The notes below the pieces were generated by a model. It worked only from the letters and a program-made list of their open reading frames with translations. It had not been told where the DNA came from and ran no database searches. Shown here piece after piece: positions 23,607 to 24,708 of a DNA stretch of 24,708 nt (the stretch's first letter is position 1; the number at the start of each line of letters is the position of its first letter). This stretch comes from Oscillospiraceae bacterium (GTDB taxonomy: Bacteria > Bacillota_A > Clostridia > Oscillospirales > Oscillospiraceae). The position numbers were made by a program, and so were the translations under genes. The stretch is taken from positions 1 to 24,708 of the forward strand of contig JAFYLN010000160.1 in NCBI GenBank assembly GCA_017537045.1, read 5' to 3'.

Positions 23607-24539
23607 TTACTGTTTAGTGTTGCTCCGGTTGAACTCTTCGATCTGAAGCCGGGGTGTGATATAGGCTTCCAGATTTGCCAGAAGCCACTGCCGCAACCGG
23701 CTTTGGGCAGCCGTGTCCTCATGGGTCTTCTTTTCCAGCAGAACCACTGGCAGGCTGGGCACTTCCATGACCGGCACACAATGCATACGCTTTGTGCGGT
23801 ACGGTGCAAGGTCACGACCGGAATAGATACCCACGCCCTTATTGAGCGTGATCCGGTGGATGCATTCCTCCCGCCGCATTTCTTCGCCATCCTGCGGGTA
23901 GATCTTACGGGGTCTGAGACCGAATTGGCGGCTCAGTTCACAAAGCAGGTACTGGGAATAGGGCGATTCATAGAAATCCAATCCGTTCAGTTCCTTCAAA
24001 GAGATTCGCTCTTTTTCGGCATAAGGAGAAGAATCGGCAGTAAGCATGTACAGTTCGTCATCGTAGATTGTTGTGGACATTACATCTTCCGTCAGATTAA
24101 AGGGCTTGGGCGTAATGGCAAAATCGCAGTTTCCGCTTCTGACCTGCTCCACAACCTTGGAAATATCGGATATCTGCTCCAGCTGAATGTGAATACCGTT
24201 ATGCTGATTGATGAAGTCGTCCAGCGCCAACCTGTACTGGTAAGACTTGGGGCAAATAAGCACACGGATTGTTTCGCCCCGAACCAGCCGCTCCAACCCT
24301 TCTATTGCCTGGTTGAATTGGGGTTCCAGTTCCCGCATCCGTTCGTAAAAATACTGACCGGCGGAGGTCAGAGAAATGGGATGGCTGCTTCTGTCAATGA
24401 GCTTCACATCCAGATCCCGCTCCAGCCGCATGATTGCCTTCGAAAAAGAAGACTGGGAGATATGGTTCTCTTCTGCTGCCTGAGAAAAATTCAGACACTT
24501 GGCAACGCTGAGAAAATACTTGATTGTTGTAATCTCCAT
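23607..24539 (-). CDS. LysR-family transcriptional regulator
   Basis: 310 residues, usual length. The N-terminal winged HTH is clear at about 1-60 (TIKYFLSVAKCLNFSQAAEE, SQSSFSKAIMRLERDLDVKL), followed by a linker helix and the two-lobed effector-binding domain from about 90 (IRVLICPKSYQYRLALDDF). The start at 24539 is chosen because AAGGTGG lies 7 bases upstream; 22 more in-frame codons to 24605 have no ribosome site. LysR genes usually control a divergent neighbour. Here that would be the plus-strand gene beginning just past the window end; the epimerase-MFS unit on the same strand is a second candidate target. Confidence 0.93.
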   Translation of the reverse strand: MEITTIKYFLSVAKCLNFSQAAEENHISQSSFSKAIMRLERDLDVKLIDRSSHPISLTSAGQYFYERMRELEPQFNQAIEGLERLVRGETIRVLICPKSYQYRLALDDFINQHNGIHIQLEQISDISKVVEQVRSGNCDFAITPKPFNLTEDVMSTTIYDDELYMLTADSSPYAEKERISLKELNGLDFYESPYSQYLLCELSRQFGLRPRKIYPQDGEEMRREECIHRITLNKGVGIYSGRDLAPYRTKRMHCVPVMEVPSLPVVLLEKKTHEDTAAQSRLRQWLLANLEAYITPRLQIEEFNRSNTKQ

Positions 24540-24622
24540 AAAAATTCCACCTTCTTTCCCTTTCGTATATAGCCCTGAGCATAATACGAAAAGTCGTTGT
24601 GGCACAAGGCTTTTTTAGATTT

Positions 24623-24708
24623 ACAAACGTGTTTTGTCACTCAAAAATATAGAAAGCAATCAGCCATTTTGGTATAATTAAGTTGTGACCAAAACCAACC
24701 AAAGGAGG
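24623..24708 (+). promoter_or_regulatory. Promoter, dyads and ribosome site of a gene beyond the window
   Basis: A -10 box TATAAT (24673-24678) is enclosed by the inverted repeat TTTTGGT (24667-24673) and ACCAAAA (24688-24694). A further dyad, ACAAA-cgtgt-TTTGT (24623-24637), lies upstream. AAAGGAGG (24701-24708) is a ribosome site at the very edge. The layout is that of a LysR-controlled divergent promoter. The -35 is weak, which fits activator dependence. Confidence 0.6.

Overview
The window looks like the chromosome of a gut Firmicute of the Clostridia, most likely Oscillospiraceae/Ruminococcaceae. This is an inference from strong AGGAGG ribosome sites, a T-box leader on thrS, a threonyl-tRNA synthetase without a TGS domain, a YerC/TrpR-like gene, and short hairpin-rich intergenic repeats of the kind common in that family. 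No species is claimed.

Left to right: a membrane-anchored coiled-coil protein of unknown function (281-844); trmL-pgk and tpiA (1084-3780), i.e. tRNA wobble methylation plus two glycolytic enzymes; an overlapping sua5-coaE-M18 aminopeptidase operon (3961-6978); a polar amino-acid ABC importer (binding lipoprotein, permease, ATPase) ending with a YerC/TrpR-like regulator (7459-10023); a full T-box riboswitch and thrS (10059-12299); a 2H phosphoesterase-like protein; an orphan lipoprotein; a YdcF-like membrane protein overlapping an M42 metallopeptidase (13880-15869); and, on the minus strand, a glycoside hydrolase family 2 enzyme (16081-18417).

A tRNA-Leu(CAA) at 18554-18639 is followed by a short AT-rich island (about 18640-21180). 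It carries a truncated tyrosine recombinase, a frameshifted HTH-DUF3883-HTH gene, and a divergent small ribbon-helix-helix regulator with two operator-like dyads. This is best read as a decayed integrated element. To its right, a minus-strand cluster holds a LysR regulator, an aldose-1-epimerase-like protein and an MFS transporter, probably a sugar-related unit. The last bases hold a promoter and ribosome site for a plus-strand gene outside the window.

Two themes stand out. First, five copies (A-E) of a mosaic intergenic repeat share imperfect terminal inverted repeats and swap internal palindromic modules. Several begin directly behind intrinsic terminators. Second, the island gene at 19774-20623 joins two HTH domains to a PD-(D/E)XK-like DUF3883 domain and is broken exactly at a 7-base homopolymer, which raises the question of phase variation versus decay. 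A smaller point is a 12-nt perfect complementarity between the loop of the thrS T-box antiterminator and a hairpin further down the same leader.
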